Made by a program: the position numbers and the translations under genes. DNA of 64,000 nucleotides from Solitalea koreensis (GTDB taxonomy: Bacteria; Bacteroidota; Bacteroidia; Sphingobacteriales; Sphingobacteriaceae), in contig NZ_FXSZ01000008.1 in assembly GCF_900182575.1 (NCBI RefSeq), positions 68,347 through 132,346 on the forward strand, given 5' to 3'. Below are positions 16,406 to 25,643 of this stretch, one piece after another. The first letter of the stretch is position 1. Each line of letters starts with the position of its first letter. The notes below the pieces were generated by a model. That model searched no databases, was not told where the DNA came from, and saw only the letters and a list, made by a program, of their open reading frames with translations.

Positions 16406-19400
16406 TTAGTCTAATGTGATTTCTAAACCTAAACCGCGTAACTCATGAACCAATACGTTGAATGATTCAGGAACACCTGGAGTTGGTAAGTTTTCACCTT
16501 TAACAATTGCCTCGTAAGTTTTAGCACGTCCGATAACGTCGTCAGACTTAACGGTAAGAATTTCCTGAAGGATGTTTGCTGCACCGAATGCCTCAAGTGC
16601 CCATACCTCCATCTCACCAAAACGCTGACCACCAAACTGTGCTTTACCACCCAATGGTTGCTGAGTAATAAGTGAATATGGTCCGATAGAACGCGCGTGC
16701 ATCTTATCATCAACCATGTGACCTAGTTTCAGCATATAGATGATACCTACAGTAGTTGGTTGGTGGAAACGCTCACCTGATAAACCGTCGTATAAGTAAG
16801 TTCTACCTGACTCAGGAACACCGGCTTTTTTCACCCACTCTTCAACTTCGGTATGGCTTGCACCATCGAAAATCGGAGTAGCGAATTTCACACCTAACTC
16901 TTTACCAGCCCAACCAAGAACAGTTTCGTAAATCTGTCCCAAGTTCATACGCGAAGGTACACCAAGAGGGTTCAATACAATATCAACAGGAGTTCCATCT
17001 TCAAGGAATGGCATATCTTCATCGCGAACGATACGAGCTACAATACCTTTATTACCGTGACGACCCGCCATTTTATCACCCACTTTCAGTTTACGTTTTT
17101 TAGCAACATAAACTTTAGCCATTTGAACAATACCTGAAGGCAGCTCATCTCCAACGCTGATAGCGAATTTAAGACGACGATATTCTCCCAGTTCTTCGTT
17201 CATTTTGATACCATAGTTATGGATCAATAACTTGATCTGGTCGTTTTTATCCTTATCGGTTGTCCATTTAGTAGGGTTAATATTTTCGTAGACAAGTTCA
17301 GCCAGCATTTTCTGGGTAAACTTCACTCCTTTAGCAATTAATAACTCTTTATAGTTATTGTAAATACCTTGAGAAGTTTTACCGTTCACAATTTCGAACA
17401 GTTTTTCAATCAAGGTTTCTTTTAACTTAGCGTTATTGCTATTATGTCTATTTTCAACCTTCTCTAATTGTGCTTTCTCATCGCTCTTCGAAGTTTTCTT
17501 AGCACGTGAGAATAATTTGGTATCGATAACAACACCACTGATAGAAGGAGAAGCTTTTAATGAAGCATCTTTTACATCACCAGCTTTATCACCGAAGATA
17601 GCACGAAGTAATTTTTCTTCTGGAGAAGGATCTGATTCACCTTTTGGAGTAATTTTACCAATTAGAATATCTCCTTCTTTTACTTCGGCTCCAACACGGA
17701 TAATACCGTTTTCATCAAGATCTTTGGTTGCTTCTTCAGAAACGTTAGGAATATCTGGAGTTAATTCCTCTTCACCCCGTTTAGTATCACGAACTTCAAG
17801 TTCGAATTCTTCAATGTGTAAAGAAGTAAAGATATCCTGACTTACAACACGCTCTGAAATTACAATCGCATCCTCAAAGTTAAAACCTTGCCATGGCATG
17901 AATGCCACTTTCAAGTTACGACCTAGTGCTAATTCACCATCTTGAGTAGCATAACCTTCAGTTAATACCTGACCTTTAGTAACACGTTGGCCTCTCTTAA
18001 CGATAGGTTTCAAGTTAATACAGGTACTCTGGTTTGTTTTCTTGAACTTAGTAAGCGTGTAAGATTTTTCGTCTCCGTCGAATGAAACTAAACGATCTTC
18101 TTCGTTACGGTCGTAACGAATGGTGATCTTGTTAGCATCTACGTAAACTACTTCACCGTCACCTTCTGCATTCATCAATACACGTGAATCGGTAGCTACA
18201 CGGCCTTCCAGCCCCGTACCCACAATTGGAGATTCAGGTTTCAACAAAGGAACTGCCTGACGCTGCATGTTGGACCCCATCAGGGCACGGTTGGCGTCAT
18301 CATGCTCAAGGAACGGAATTAACGATGCTGCGATAGAAGTAATCTGATTCGGAGCAATGTCAATCATATCCAGTTTCTCAGGCTCGATAATTGGGAAGTC
18401 ACCTTCAAAACGTGCTTTTACACGTGGAGTAAGGAAATTACCTTTATCATCGTACTGTGCATTTGCCTGAGCGATGGTTTTTCCATCTTCGTCTTCAGCT
18501 GAAAGATAAGTAACCGGCTCTTCAACCACGACTCTACCATTATCAACGGTACGATATGGAGTTTCAATGAAACCTAAATTATTGATCTTCGCGTGAACGC
18601 AAAGAGATGAAATCAAACCAATGTTCGGTCCCTCTGGAGTTTCGATGGTACACAAACGACCGTAGTGCGTGTAGTGAACGTCACGAACCTCGAAACCAGC
18701 ACGCTCACGAGAAAGACCACCAGGTCCAAGGGCCGACAGACGACGCTTATGCGTAATCTCTGCCAGTGGATTGGTTTGGTCCATGAACTGTGACAACTGG
18801 TTGGTTCCGAAGAACGAGTTAATTACCGATGAAAGTGTACGTGCATTGATAAGGTCAGTTGGAGTAAACACCTCGTTGTCGCGAATGTTCATACGCTCAC
18901 GAATTGTACGTGCCATACGTGCCAAACCAACACCAAATTGTGCATACAACTGCTCACCTACTGTACGAACACGACGATTCGATAAGTGGTCAATATCATC
19001 CACCTCAGCCTTAGAGTTGATCAATTTGATCAAGTACTTCACGATAGCAATGATATCTTGCTTAGTTAATACTTTTACTTCATCAGGCGTATCTAATTTC
19101 AATTTACGGTTAATGCGGTAACGACCTACATCACCTAAATCGTAACGTTTATCAGAGAAGAACAAACGCTCAATGATACCACGAGCAGTTTCTTCATCAG
19201 GTGGTTCTGCATTACGCAACTGACGATAGATATGCTCTACCGCCTCTTTCTCCGAGTTAGAAGTATCCTTCTGGAGCGTATTATAAATAATGGCATGATC
19301 AGCGGTACTGGTATCATCTTTTGTAAAGATGATTGATTTTACGCCAGCATCGATCACCATGTCAATGTGATCGTCTTCAAGAATAGTTTCGCGTTCAAGA

Positions 19401-20212
19401 ATAACCTCATTACGGTCGATAGAAACAACCTCACCGGTATCCTCATCCACGAAATCTTCTACCCATTTGCGAAGAACCCTTGCAGCCAGTTTACGGCCAA
19501 CATATTTCTTCAATCCTGATTTGCTAACTTTTACTTCATCAGCAAGATCAAATAGTTCAAGAATGTCTTTATCAGAGTCGTAACCGATAGCACGTAATAA
19601 GGTGGTAACCGGGAACTTTTTCTTACGATCGATGTATGCATACATCACGTTATTAACGTCGGTAGCAAACTCGATCCATGAACCTTTGAAAGGAATTACA
19701 CGGGCAGAGTATAATTTAGTACCATTGGTGTGACGGCTCTGACCGAAAAACACACCTGGAGAACGGTGTAATTGAGAAACAATAACACGTTCAGCACCAT
19801 TAATTACAAACGTACCTTTCGGCGTCATGTAAGGAATGGTACCCAGATAAACATCTTGAACAATTGTTTCAAAATCTTCATGCTCAGGGTCGGTACAATA
19901 CAACCTGAGTTTAGCTTTTAAAGGTACACTGTACGTTAAACCGCGTTCGATACATTCTTGTATATCATAACGAGGTGGATCAATGAAATAATCAAGGAAC
20001 TCGAGCACAAAAATGCCTCGAGAATCAGAGATCGGAAAGTTTTCGCTGAACACTTTGAACAGGCCCTCTGTGTGACGGTTATCAGCCGTTGTATCCAATT
20101 GGAAGAATTGACGAAACGATTCCAATTGAACATCTAAGAAATCCGGGTAGTCAAGTACGTGCTTGCTTCTAGCGAAACTTACTCTTTGCGAATTATTAGT
20201 GTTCTTTGTCAA
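16406..20212 (-). CDS. rpoB: DNA-directed RNA polymerase subunit beta
   Basis: 1268 residues. It carries the expected beta-subunit blocks: the rifampicin-pocket region (GTNQLSQFMDQTNPLAEITH, then HKRRLSALGPGGLSRERAGF), the MPWQGFNFEDAIVISERVV segment, GDKMAGRHGNKGIVARI and the C-terminal MEVWALEAFGAANILQEILT. The sequence in the rifampicin cluster looks wild type. It lies 165 bases after rplL, with an attenuator-like hairpin in that gap, and directly before rpoC. Confidence 0.99.
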   Translation of the reverse strand: MTKNTNNSQRVSFARSKHVLDYPDFLDVQLESFRQFFQLDTTADNRHTEGLFKVFSENFPISDSRGIFVLEFLDYFIDPPRYDIQECIERGLTYSVPLKAKLRLYCTDPEHEDFETIVQDVYLGTIPYMTPKGTFVINGAERVIVSQLHRSPGVFFGQSRHTNGTKLYSARVIPFKGSWIEFATDVNNVMYAYIDRKKKFPVTTLLRAIGYDSDKDILELFDLADEVKVSKSGLKKYVGRKLAARVLRKWVEDFVDEDTGEVVSIDRNEVILERETILEDDHIDMVIDAGVKSIIFTKDDTSTADHAIIYNTLQKDTSNSEKEAVEHIYRQLRNAEPPDEETARGIIERLFFSDKRYDLGDVGRYRINRKLKLDTPDEVKVLTKQDIIAIVKYLIKLINSKAEVDDIDHLSNRRVRTVGEQLYAQFGVGLARMARTIRERMNIRDNEVFTPTDLINARTLSSVINSFFGTNQLSQFMDQTNPLAEITHKRRLSALGPGGLSRERAGFEVRDVHYTHYGRLCTIETPEGPNIGLISSLCVHAKINNLGFIETPYRTVDNGRVVVEEPVTYLSAEDEDGKTIAQANAQYDDKGNFLTPRVKARFEGDFPIIEPEKLDMIDIAPNQITSIAASLIPFLEHDDANRALMGSNMQRQAVPLLKPESPIVGTGLEGRVATDSRVLMNAEGDGEVVYVDANKITIRYDRNEEDRLVSFDGDEKSYTLTKFKKTNQSTCINLKPIVKRGQRVTKGQVLTEGYATQDGELALGRNLKVAFMPWQGFNFEDAIVISERVVSQDIFTSLHIEEFELEVRDTKRGEEELTPDIPNVSEEATKDLDENGIIRVGAEVKEGDILIGKITPKGESDPSPEEKLLRAIFGDKAGDVKDASLKASPSISGVVIDTKLFSRAKKTSKSDEKAQLEKVENRHNSNNAKLKETLIEKLFEIVNGKTSQGIYNNYKELLIAKGVKFTQKMLAELVYENINPTKWTTDKDKNDQIKLLIHNYGIKMNEELGEYRRLKFAISVGDELPSGIVQMAKVYVAKKRKLKVGDKMAGRHGNKGIVARIVRDEDMPFLEDGTPVDIVLNPLGVPSRMNLGQIYETVLGWAGKELGVKFATPIFDGASHTEVEEWVKKAGVPESGRTYLYDGLSGERFHQPTTVGIIYMLKLGHMVDDKMHARSIGPYSLITQQPLGGKAQFGGQRFGEMEVWALEAFGAANILQEILTVKSDDVIGRAKTYEAIVKGENLPTPGVPESFNVLVHELRGLGLEITLD

Positions 20213-20325
20213 GGGTTTTTAATTTGAGAGTAAAAACTACTATTAGTTTCAACTTGTATGTGTTCACGAACCCACGGATTAATTGCTGGCTTTCGTGTAG
20301 AGATTACAATACTAAAAATAGGAAT

Positions 20326-20351
20326 AGACCCTCCCTTTTTGGGGAGAGTCT
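20326..20351 (-). terminator. Attenuator-like hairpin between rplL and rpoB
   Basis: Arms AGAC-C-CTCCC (20326-20335) and GGGAG-A-GTCT (20342-20351), one mismatch. It lies 27 bases after the rplL stop and 114 bases before rpoB. E. coli has a partial terminator in the same place that sets the ratio of ribosomal protein to polymerase transcripts; a similar role is inferred here. Confidence 0.6.
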
Positions 20352-20377
20352 TTACCTAGAATATTTGAATTAAGTAA

Positions 20378-20752
20378 TTACTTAATTTCAACTTTAGCAC
20401 CAGCTTCTTCTAATTGCTTTTTCAAAGCTTCTGCTTCGTCTTTAGCAATTCCTTCTTTCAAAGGTTTAGGAGCACCGTCAACTAAGTCTTTAGCTTCTTT
20501 CAAGCCAAGACCAGTTAAGTCTTTTACCAACTTAACAACAGCCAATTTCTGGCCACCAGCTTCAGCTAAAATTACATCAAATTTAGTTTTTTCTTCAGGA
20601 GCATCAGCAGCAGCACCACCACCAGCAACCATTACAGGTGCAGCAGCAGCAGGCTCAATACCGTACTCATCTTTCATGATTTGAGCAAGTTCGTTAACTT
20701 CTTTAACTGTCAAGTTTACTAACTGTTCAGCAAACGCTTTTAAATCAGCCAT
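20378..20752 (-). CDS. rplL: 50S ribosomal protein L7/L12
   Basis: 124 residues. It has an N-terminal dimerisation helix region (FAEQLVNLTVKEVNELAQIM), an Ala/Gly-rich hinge (AAAAPVMVAGGGAAADAP) and the conserved C-terminal factor-binding domain (EKTKFDVILAEAGGQKLAVV; LKEAKDLVDGAPKPLKEG). The protein forms the ribosomal stalk that recruits translation GTPases. It is 62 bases after rplJ, which encodes its binding partner L10. Confidence 0.99.
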   Translation of the reverse strand: MADLKAFAEQLVNLTVKEVNELAQIMKDEYGIEPAAAAPVMVAGGGAAADAPEEKTKFDVILAEAGGQKLAVVKLVKDLTGLGLKEAKDLVDGAPKPLKEGIAKDEAEALKKQLEEAGAKVEIK

Positions 20753-20814
20753 TTTAATATAATTTTGTTGGGTTAAATACTATAATAAATTAATTGTAAG
20801 CTATTTTAGGCTGC

Positions 20815-21342
20815 TTACGCACCTCTCTCTGATAATGTTTTAACAATACCAGCCAACTTGCCACCACCTGATTGAAGCGCAGAAACCACGTTCTTAGCAG
20901 GAGATTGTAACAAGCCAATGATATCACCAATAAGCTCTTGTCTAGATTTGATATTAGAAAGAGTATCTAATTGATTATCGCCGATAAAGAATGCTGTTTC
21001 GATTGAAGCTCCTTTTAAAATAGGCTTCTCAACACCTTTAGGTTTACGAAGTTCTTTGATCAACTTAGCAGGTTCGTTACCAGTATTGGTGAACATAATT
21101 GCTGAAGTACCTTTCAAAGAACCGAATAATGGAGAATAATCAACAGAAGTAGCTTCCATTGCCTTACGAATAAGGGTGTTTTTTGCTACTTGGAAGGCAA
21201 TACCTTTTTCAAAGCATTTTCTTCTGATTACGTTAACTTGCGCTACAGTGAGGTTTGAAGTATCAGTAATATAAAAACTACCGAATGATTCAATCTTATC
21301 TTTAAGACCAAGAACGATTTCGTTTTTTTCTTCTCTGTTCAT
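20815..21342 (-). CDS. rplJ: 50S ribosomal protein L10
   Basis: 175 residues. The N-terminal domain contains FYITDTSNLTVAQVNVIRRK and VAKNTLIRKAM, typical of L10. The C-terminal helix, which docks L7/L12 dimers, is in place. L10 anchors the stalk to 23S rRNA and in many bacteria represses its own mRNA. Its start is only 3 bases after the rplA stop, which indicates translational coupling. Confidence 0.98.
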   Translation of the reverse strand: MNREEKNEIVLGLKDKIESFGSFYITDTSNLTVAQVNVIRRKCFEKGIAFQVAKNTLIRKAMEATSVDYSPLFGSLKGTSAIMFTNTGNEPAKLIKELRKPKGVEKPILKGASIETAFFIGDNQLDTLSNIKSRQELIGDIIGLLQSPAKNVVSALQSGGGKLAGIVKTLSERGA

Positions 21343-21345
21343 ATC

Positions 21346-22044
21346 TTAGATCCCCGCTATAGATTTAGTTTCAACATGGATGCCTGCACTCATCGTGCTC
21401 GACATGTGGATGCTTTTAAAGTATGTACCTTTTGCAGCTGAAGGTTTTAAACGAGAAATTGTTTGAATTACTTCTAACGCATTTTCGTATAATTTTTCCG
21501 GCGCAAATGATACTTTACCAACTGAAGCGTGAACGATACCGGTTTTATCAACTTTAAAGTCAATTTTACCCCCTTTAACATCAGTTACTGCTTTACCAAC
21601 TTCGTTAGTTACAGTACCCGACTTAGGGTTAGGCATCAAGTTACGAGGGCCTAGGACACGTCCTAATTTACCCACCTTCGCCATGCAGCTAGGCATGGTG
21701 ATGATGATATCTACATCAACCCATCCTTGCTCAATCTTAGTAATATAATCATCCAATCCTACGTAATCAGCTCCGGCATCTTTAGCTTCCTGTTCTTTAT
21801 CTGGAGTACAAAGTACCAAAACACGAACAGTTTTACCAGTACCGTGAGGTAATACGGCGATACCTCTTACCATTTGATTAGCTTTACGCGGGTCAACACC
21901 CAAACGTATATCTAAATCAACAGAAGCATCGAATTTAGTAGTGGTGATTTCTTTAACTAAGGCAGAGGCTTCAGTAAGAGTATAGGCTTTACCTTGCTCC
22001 AACTTGGATAATACTTTTTTACGATTTTTTGATAATCTTGCCAC
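21346..22044 (-). CDS. rplA: 50S ribosomal protein L1
   Basis: 232 residues, normal length. Conserved elements include VDLDIRLGVDPRKANQMVRG, LPHGTGKTVRVLVL, MPSCMAKVGKLGRVLGPRNL and MPNPKSGTVT. L1 binds 23S rRNA at the E-site stalk and, in many bacteria, represses its own operon mRNA. It is 26 bases after rplK and 3 bases before rplJ. Confidence 0.99.
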   Translation of the reverse strand: MARLSKNRKKVLSKLEQGKAYTLTEASALVKEITTTKFDASVDLDIRLGVDPRKANQMVRGIAVLPHGTGKTVRVLVLCTPDKEQEAKDAGADYVGLDDYITKIEQGWVDVDIIITMPSCMAKVGKLGRVLGPRNLMPNPKSGTVTNEVGKAVTDVKGGKIDFKVDKTGIVHASVGKVSFAPEKLYENALEVIQTISRLKPSAAKGTYFKSIHMSSTMSAGIHVETKSIAGI

Positions 22045-22070
22045 TGTTTTACCCTTAATAAATTAAAAAA

Positions 22071-22511
22071 TTAGTTCCATGGTGCATTACCACTAACGGT
22101 AATACCCATACTACGTGCTGTTCCGGCAACCATTTTCATTGCCGATTCGATCGTAAATGCATTCAAGTCAGGCATTTTATCTTCTGCGATCGTTTTAACC
22201 TGATCCCAAGTAACAGATGCTACTTTTTTACGATTAGGTTCTGCTGAGCCGCTTTTCAATTTACTCAATTCCAATAACTGGATAGCTACCGGAGGAGTTT
22301 TGATGATAAACTCAAATGACTTGTCAACATAAACAGTAATTACAACAGGGAGTACTTTGCCTGGTTTATCTTGGGTTCTAGCATTAAATTGCTTACAGAA
22401 CTCCATGATATTCACCCCTTTGGCACCTAGAGCGGGACCTACTGGAGGTGAAGGATTGGCAGCTCCTCCTTTGATTTGCAACTTAACCATCGCACCTACT
22501 TCTTTTGCCAT
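22071..22511 (-). CDS. rplK: 50S ribosomal protein L11
   Basis: 146 residues. It shows the L11 pattern: KLQIKGGAANPSPPVGPALG, GVNIMEFCKQFNART and the C-terminal rRNA-binding domain ending KMVAGTARSMGITV. L11 forms the GTPase-associated centre and is needed for stringent-response activation. It is first in the rplKAJL-rpoBC group, after its own promoter (22594-22624) and the nusG terminator. Confidence 0.99.
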   Translation of the reverse strand: MAKEVGAMVKLQIKGGAANPSPPVGPALGAKGVNIMEFCKQFNARTQDKPGKVLPVVITVYVDKSFEFIIKTPPVAIQLLELSKLKSGSAEPNRKKVASVTWDQVKTIAEDKMPDLNAFTIESAMKMVAGTARSMGITVSGNAPWN

Positions 22512-22593
22512 TTTTCTGTTTGTTAATAAATGTTAAACAATTGTTGGAAGCAATAAGTAACATTTGTAAGCCAACTAAAAATTAATTGGAGCG

Positions 22594-22624
22594 CAAAGAT
22601 AATATAAAAAAAACTGAAAGCCAA
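22594..22624 (-). promoter_or_regulatory. Promoter of rplKAJL-rpoBC
   Basis: On the minus strand, TATCTTTG (22594-22601) is an exact -7 match. A TTGG (22621-22624) lies 19 bases upstream as a weak -33 box. It begins within the nusG terminator hairpin, so it restarts transcription right after termination. The leader is about 75 bases. Confidence 0.5.
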
Positions 22625-22641
22625 CGACTTTCAGTTTTTTT
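22607..22641 (-). terminator. nusG terminator
   Basis: Stem ACTGAAAG (22613-22620) / CTTTCAGT (22628-22635), loop CCAACGA, with long A- and T-runs extending the stem on both sides. It lies 19 bases past the nusG stop and separates secE-nusG from rplK. Confidence 0.85.
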
Positions 22642-22659
22642 TTACATGTACTTATTGTA

Positions 22660-23202
22660 CTATTCTTTTTCTACTTGCATATAGTTAAGTTCAAGTGGCG
22701 TACGGCGCCCGAAAATCTTAACCATAACTTTCAATTTTTTCTTTTCTTCGTTTACCTCTTCAATAACACCAGTAAAGCCATTGAATGGACCGTCCATTAC
22801 TTTTACGTTTTCACCTACATAATAAGGAACGTTCATCGCTTCACCTTTCTCTGTCATCTCATCAACCTTACCTAAGATACGGTTAACTTCTGATTGGCGT
22901 AATGGTACTGCCTGACCGCCCTTGTCGCCAAGAAAACCGATCACGCTATTTACATTTTTAATAATGTGTTCCAATTCGCCATCGAGCTGTGCTTCTATAA
23001 GTACATAACCTGGAAAAAAGTTGCGTTCTTTAGCAATTTTCTTGCCATCACGCATTGTAAAGACTTTTTCCATTGGAATAAGAACCTGAGGAATAAGGTG
23101 GTTAATGCCAAGACGATTTACTTCAGACTCGATGTATTGCTTAACTTTCTTTTCTTTTCCGCTTACAGCTCTAACTACGTACCACTTTAATTGATCGCTC
23201 AT
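22660..23202 (-). CDS. nusG: Transcription termination/antitermination protein NusG
   Basis: 180 residues. The N-terminal NGN domain starts KWYVVRAVSGKEKKVKQYIE and contains FFPGYVLIEA. The C-terminal KOW domain carries VKVMDGPFNGFTGVIEEVN. NusG travels with RNA polymerase, suppresses pausing and contacts Rho or S10. It is 17 bases after secE, the classic secE-nusG pair. Confidence 0.98.
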   Translation of the reverse strand: MSDQLKWYVVRAVSGKEKKVKQYIESEVNRLGINHLIPQVLIPMEKVFTMRDGKKIAKERNFFPGYVLIEAQLDGELEHIIKNVNSVIGFLGDKGGQAVPLRQSEVNRILGKVDEMTEKGEAMNVPYYVGENVKVMDGPFNGFTGVIEEVNEEKKKLKVMVKIFGRRTPLELNYMQVEKE

Positions 23203-23219
23203 TTCCTAACGCTCCTCAA

Positions 23220-23417
23220 TTATGAAAACAAATTGTAAAAGGATTGAATTACATAATGACCAAATACTTGATCCATTGCAAATACAAGAGCTGCAACAAT
23301 ACCAGATGCAATCAGTACTACCACTGCGCTGTTTTGAAGCTCCGACCATGTTGGCCAAGTTACCTTGTGTAATAATTCTTCTTTAGAACCTTTGATGTAC
23401 TCTACTAACTTACTCAT
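23220..23417 (-). CDS. secE: Preprotein translocase subunit SecE
   Basis: 65 residues with one transmembrane helix (SAVVVLIASGIVAALVFAMD) after the amphipathic HKVTWPTWSEL segment that defines SecE. It stabilises SecY in the inner membrane. The length fits the short single-helix form. It lies between tRNA-Trp and nusG as in most bacteria. Confidence 0.96.
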   Translation of the reverse strand: MSKLVEYIKGSKEELLHKVTWPTWSELQNSAVVVLIASGIVAALVFAMDQVFGHYVIQSFYNLFS

Positions 23418-23441
23418 TGAAGTTTTTCTTATATATGAAAA

Positions 23442-23497
23442 AGTTAATAGTTAATTCAGCACTGTACTTTTAAAACAATGAAAATTAACTATTAACT
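23442..23497. repeat. Perfect 15-base inverted repeat between secE and tRNA-Trp
   Basis: Arms AGTTAATAGTTAATT (23442-23456) and AATTAACTATTAACT (23483-23497) around a 26-base spacer. Similar GTTAATAGT / GTTGATGGTTAACGG strings occur near 3050 and 4580. It has no T-run, so it is noted as a repeat, not a terminator. Confidence 0.55.
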
Positions 23498-23505
23498 ATA
23501 TTAAG

Positions 23506-23576
23506 CACGGGTGGAGAGATTCGAACTCCCATCAGCGGTTTTGGAGACCGACATTCTACCCTTGAACTACACCCGT
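23506..23576 (-). tRNA. trnW: tRNA-Trp (CCA anticodon)
   Basis: 71 bases, complete cloverleaf. Acceptor arms ACGGGTG/CACCCGT, discriminator G. The anticodon loop CTCCAAA, closed by GGT/ACC, gives CCA. The T-arm contains GTTCGAATC. The 3' CCA is not encoded. Located between tuf and secE. Confidence 0.97.
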
Positions 23577-23586
23577 ATAAGATTAA

Positions 23587-23627
23587 AAACAGAAGTGTTC
23601 CGTTAAAAAGAAGGAACACTTCTGCTA
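23587..23627 (-). terminator. tuf terminator
   Basis: Stem CAGAAGTGTTCC (23590-23601) / GGAACACTTCTG (23613-23624), followed on the minus strand by TTTTTAATC. It lies 19 bases past the tuf stop and before tRNA-Trp. Confidence 0.8.
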
Positions 23628-23643
23628 ATATATTTTGTTAAAA

Positions 23644-24831
23644 TTACTTAACAATTTCAGTTACCTGACCAGCTCCTACGGTACGACCACCTTCACGGAT
23701 AGCAAAACGTAGACCTTTTTCCATCGCGATTGGGCTAATCAATTTAACATTGATAGTAACGTTATCGCCTGGCATAACCATTTCAACTCCTGGCTCTAGT
23801 GAAATCTCACCAGTTACGTCAGTTGTACGGAAATAGAACTGTGGACGGTATTTGTTGAAGAATGGAGTATGACGACCACCTTCAGCTTTGCTCAATACGT
23901 AGATCTCAGCTTTGAAATCACCGTGAGGAGTTACTGAACCTGGTTTCACGATAACCATACCACGACGGATATCAGTTTTCTCAATACCACGTAACAATAA
24001 ACCTACGTTATCACCAGCTTCACCGTAGTCAAGGATCTTACGGAACATCTCAACACCTGTTACAGTTGATTTCAAATCTTCTGCACCCATACCAATGATT
24101 TGAACTGGATCACCAGAGTTGATCACACCACGCTCAATACGACCAGTTGCTACAGTACCACGACCAGTGATCGAGAATACGTCTTCAACAGGCATCAAGA
24201 ATGGAAGATCTTTCAAACGTGGAGGAACAGGGATGTATGAATCTACTGCGCTCATCAATTCCATGATAGTTGCAACCCATTTAGCATCACCATTCAAGCC
24301 ACCAAGAGCTGAACCGCGGATAATTGGAGTGTTGTCACCATCAAATTCATAGAATGAAAGCAATTCACGAATTTCCATTTCGACAAGGTCTAACAACTCA
24401 GGGTCGTCAACCATGTCAACTTTGTTCATGAATACAACAATTTTAGGTACACCTACCTGACGAGCTAAAAGGATGTGCTCGCGAGTTTGTGGCATAGGAC
24501 CATCAGTAGCAGCAACAACCAAGATAGCACCGTCCATTTGAGCAGCACCAGTTACCATGTTTTTCACGTAGTCAGCGTGACCTGGACAGTCAACGTGTGC
24601 ATAGTGACGAGTAGCTGTTGAGTACTCAACGTGTGCAGTGTTGATAGTGATACCACGTTCTTTTTCTTCCGGAGCAGAGTCGATAGAATCGAAAGAACGA
24701 GCTTCTGACAAACCTGCATCGGCTAAAACTTTAGTGATAGCGGCAGTCAAGGTAGTTTTACCGTGGTCAACGTGACCAATAGTTCCAATGTTTAAGTGTT
24801 CTTTGGAACGGTCAAATTTTTCTTTTGCCAT
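23644..24831 (-). CDS. tuf: Elongation factor Tu
   Basis: 395 residues. G1 GHVDHGKT at residues 19-26, the G2 region GITINTAHVEY, G3 DCPGHADYVKNM, G4 NKVDM and the full C-terminal domains ending GGRTVGAGQVTEIVK. EF-Tu delivers aminoacyl-tRNA to the ribosome. It sits within the tRNA cluster, with tRNA-Thr upstream and tRNA-Trp downstream. It is the only tuf copy in the window. Confidence 0.99.
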   Translation of the reverse strand: MAKEKFDRSKEHLNIGTIGHVDHGKTTLTAAITKVLADAGLSEARSFDSIDSAPEEKERGITINTAHVEYSTATRHYAHVDCPGHADYVKNMVTGAAQMDGAILVVAATDGPMPQTREHILLARQVGVPKIVVFMNKVDMVDDPELLDLVEMEIRELLSFYEFDGDNTPIIRGSALGGLNGDAKWVATIMELMSAVDSYIPVPPRLKDLPFLMPVEDVFSITGRGTVATGRIERGVINSGDPVQIIGMGAEDLKSTVTGVEMFRKILDYGEAGDNVGLLLRGIEKTDIRRGMVIVKPGSVTPHGDFKAEIYVLSKAEGGRHTPFFNKYRPQFYFRTTDVTGEISLEPGVEMVMPGDNVTINVKLISPIAMEKGLRFAIREGGRTVGAGQVTEIVK

Positions 24832-24891
24832 TTTATTATTTACTTAATGTAGTTTTTATAAATTGATTAAAATTAGATTAAACTAATCCAG

Positions 24892-24963
24892 AGCCTTTGG
24901 GGGGAATTGAACCCCCGACCTCATCCTTACCAAGGATGCACTCTACCCCTGAGCTACAAAGGC
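24892..24963 (-). tRNA. trnT: tRNA-Thr (GGT anticodon)
   Basis: 72 bases. Acceptor GCCTTTG/CAAAGGC, discriminator T. Anticodon stem CATCC/GGATG with loop TTGGTAA. CCA is not encoded. Lies 60 bases before tuf. Confidence 0.97.
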
Positions 24964-25047
24964 ATCAGTCAATAGTTTATTGTTAACCGCTACTGTACTT
25001 CTGTTACAAAAATACGTATAACTGCTAACTTAAACATTTAACTAAAG

Positions 25048-25120
25048 AGCGGGAGACGAGGTTCGAACTCGCGACCTATAGCTTGGAAGGCTATCGCTCT
25101 ACCAACTGAGCTACTCCCGC
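25048..25120 (-). tRNA. trnG: tRNA-Gly (TCC anticodon)
   Basis: 73 bases. Acceptor GCGGGAG/CTCCCGC. Anticodon stem ATAGC/GCTAT with loop CTTCCAA. D-arm GCTCAGTTGGTAGAGC and T-arm GTTCGAAC are intact. CCA is not encoded. Confidence 0.97.
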
Positions 25121-25192
25121 AAACATTTTTGAAGCCCGAAAATTGACATGATCTGAAAACCACTCAATCCATCTGCACAAAAACCAATGGTG

Positions 25193-25273
25193 TGGGGGGA
25201 GAAGGATTCGAACCTTCGAAACCGAAGTAACGGATTTACAGTCCGTCCCATTTGACCGCTCTGGAACCCCCCC
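25193..25273 (-). tRNA. trnY: tRNA-Tyr (GTA anticodon)
   Basis: 81 bases, a class II tRNA with a long variable arm. The acceptor is seven G pairing with TCCCCCC (one G-T), discriminator A. Anticodon stem ACGGA/TCCGT with loop CTGTAAA. CCA is not encoded directly after the discriminator. Confidence 0.95.
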
Positions 25274-25307
25274 TGACCAAGTTTTGAATTTACACGCAAA
25301 ACTTTTG

Positions 25308-25380
<73 letters not shown>

Positions 25381-25452
25381 TTATTATTTAATTATTTAAA
25401 GAACTCTCTTTTTTTTCATTTCCGTTTAACAGGTGCTTTTGTTAAGGGAATG

Positions 25453-25482
25453 CAAATGTACAAAATTTAAATACTGTTCAAA
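25453..25482 (-). promoter_or_regulatory. Promoter of the tRNA-tuf transcript
   Basis: On the minus strand: TTTG (25479-25482), 18 bases, TACATTTG (25453-25460), an exact match to both Bacteroidota boxes. It lies in the 343-base gene-free stretch between hpf and tRNA-Thr. Apart from this promoter and the hairpins at 25644-25695, that stretch is homopolymer-rich DNA in which I see nothing else. Confidence 0.7.
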
Positions 25483-25643
25483 ATTTATTTTAATTTTTTT
25501 CAGATTTTTTTTGAGAAAAACGGGCTTTATAAACCCTATTATCTGTTTTTGTACATCAAAGAACCTCGCCGAAGCGGCTGCAAAAGTAAACTATTAGATC
25601 AATTCGCAAAAATATTTTATAAAAAAAAACACGCCTTTTTTTC

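Noticed and set aside
17436..17840. 134-codon plus-strand frame inside rpoB
   Set aside because: Antisense shadow of a well-supported gene, Ser-rich composition, no start signals.
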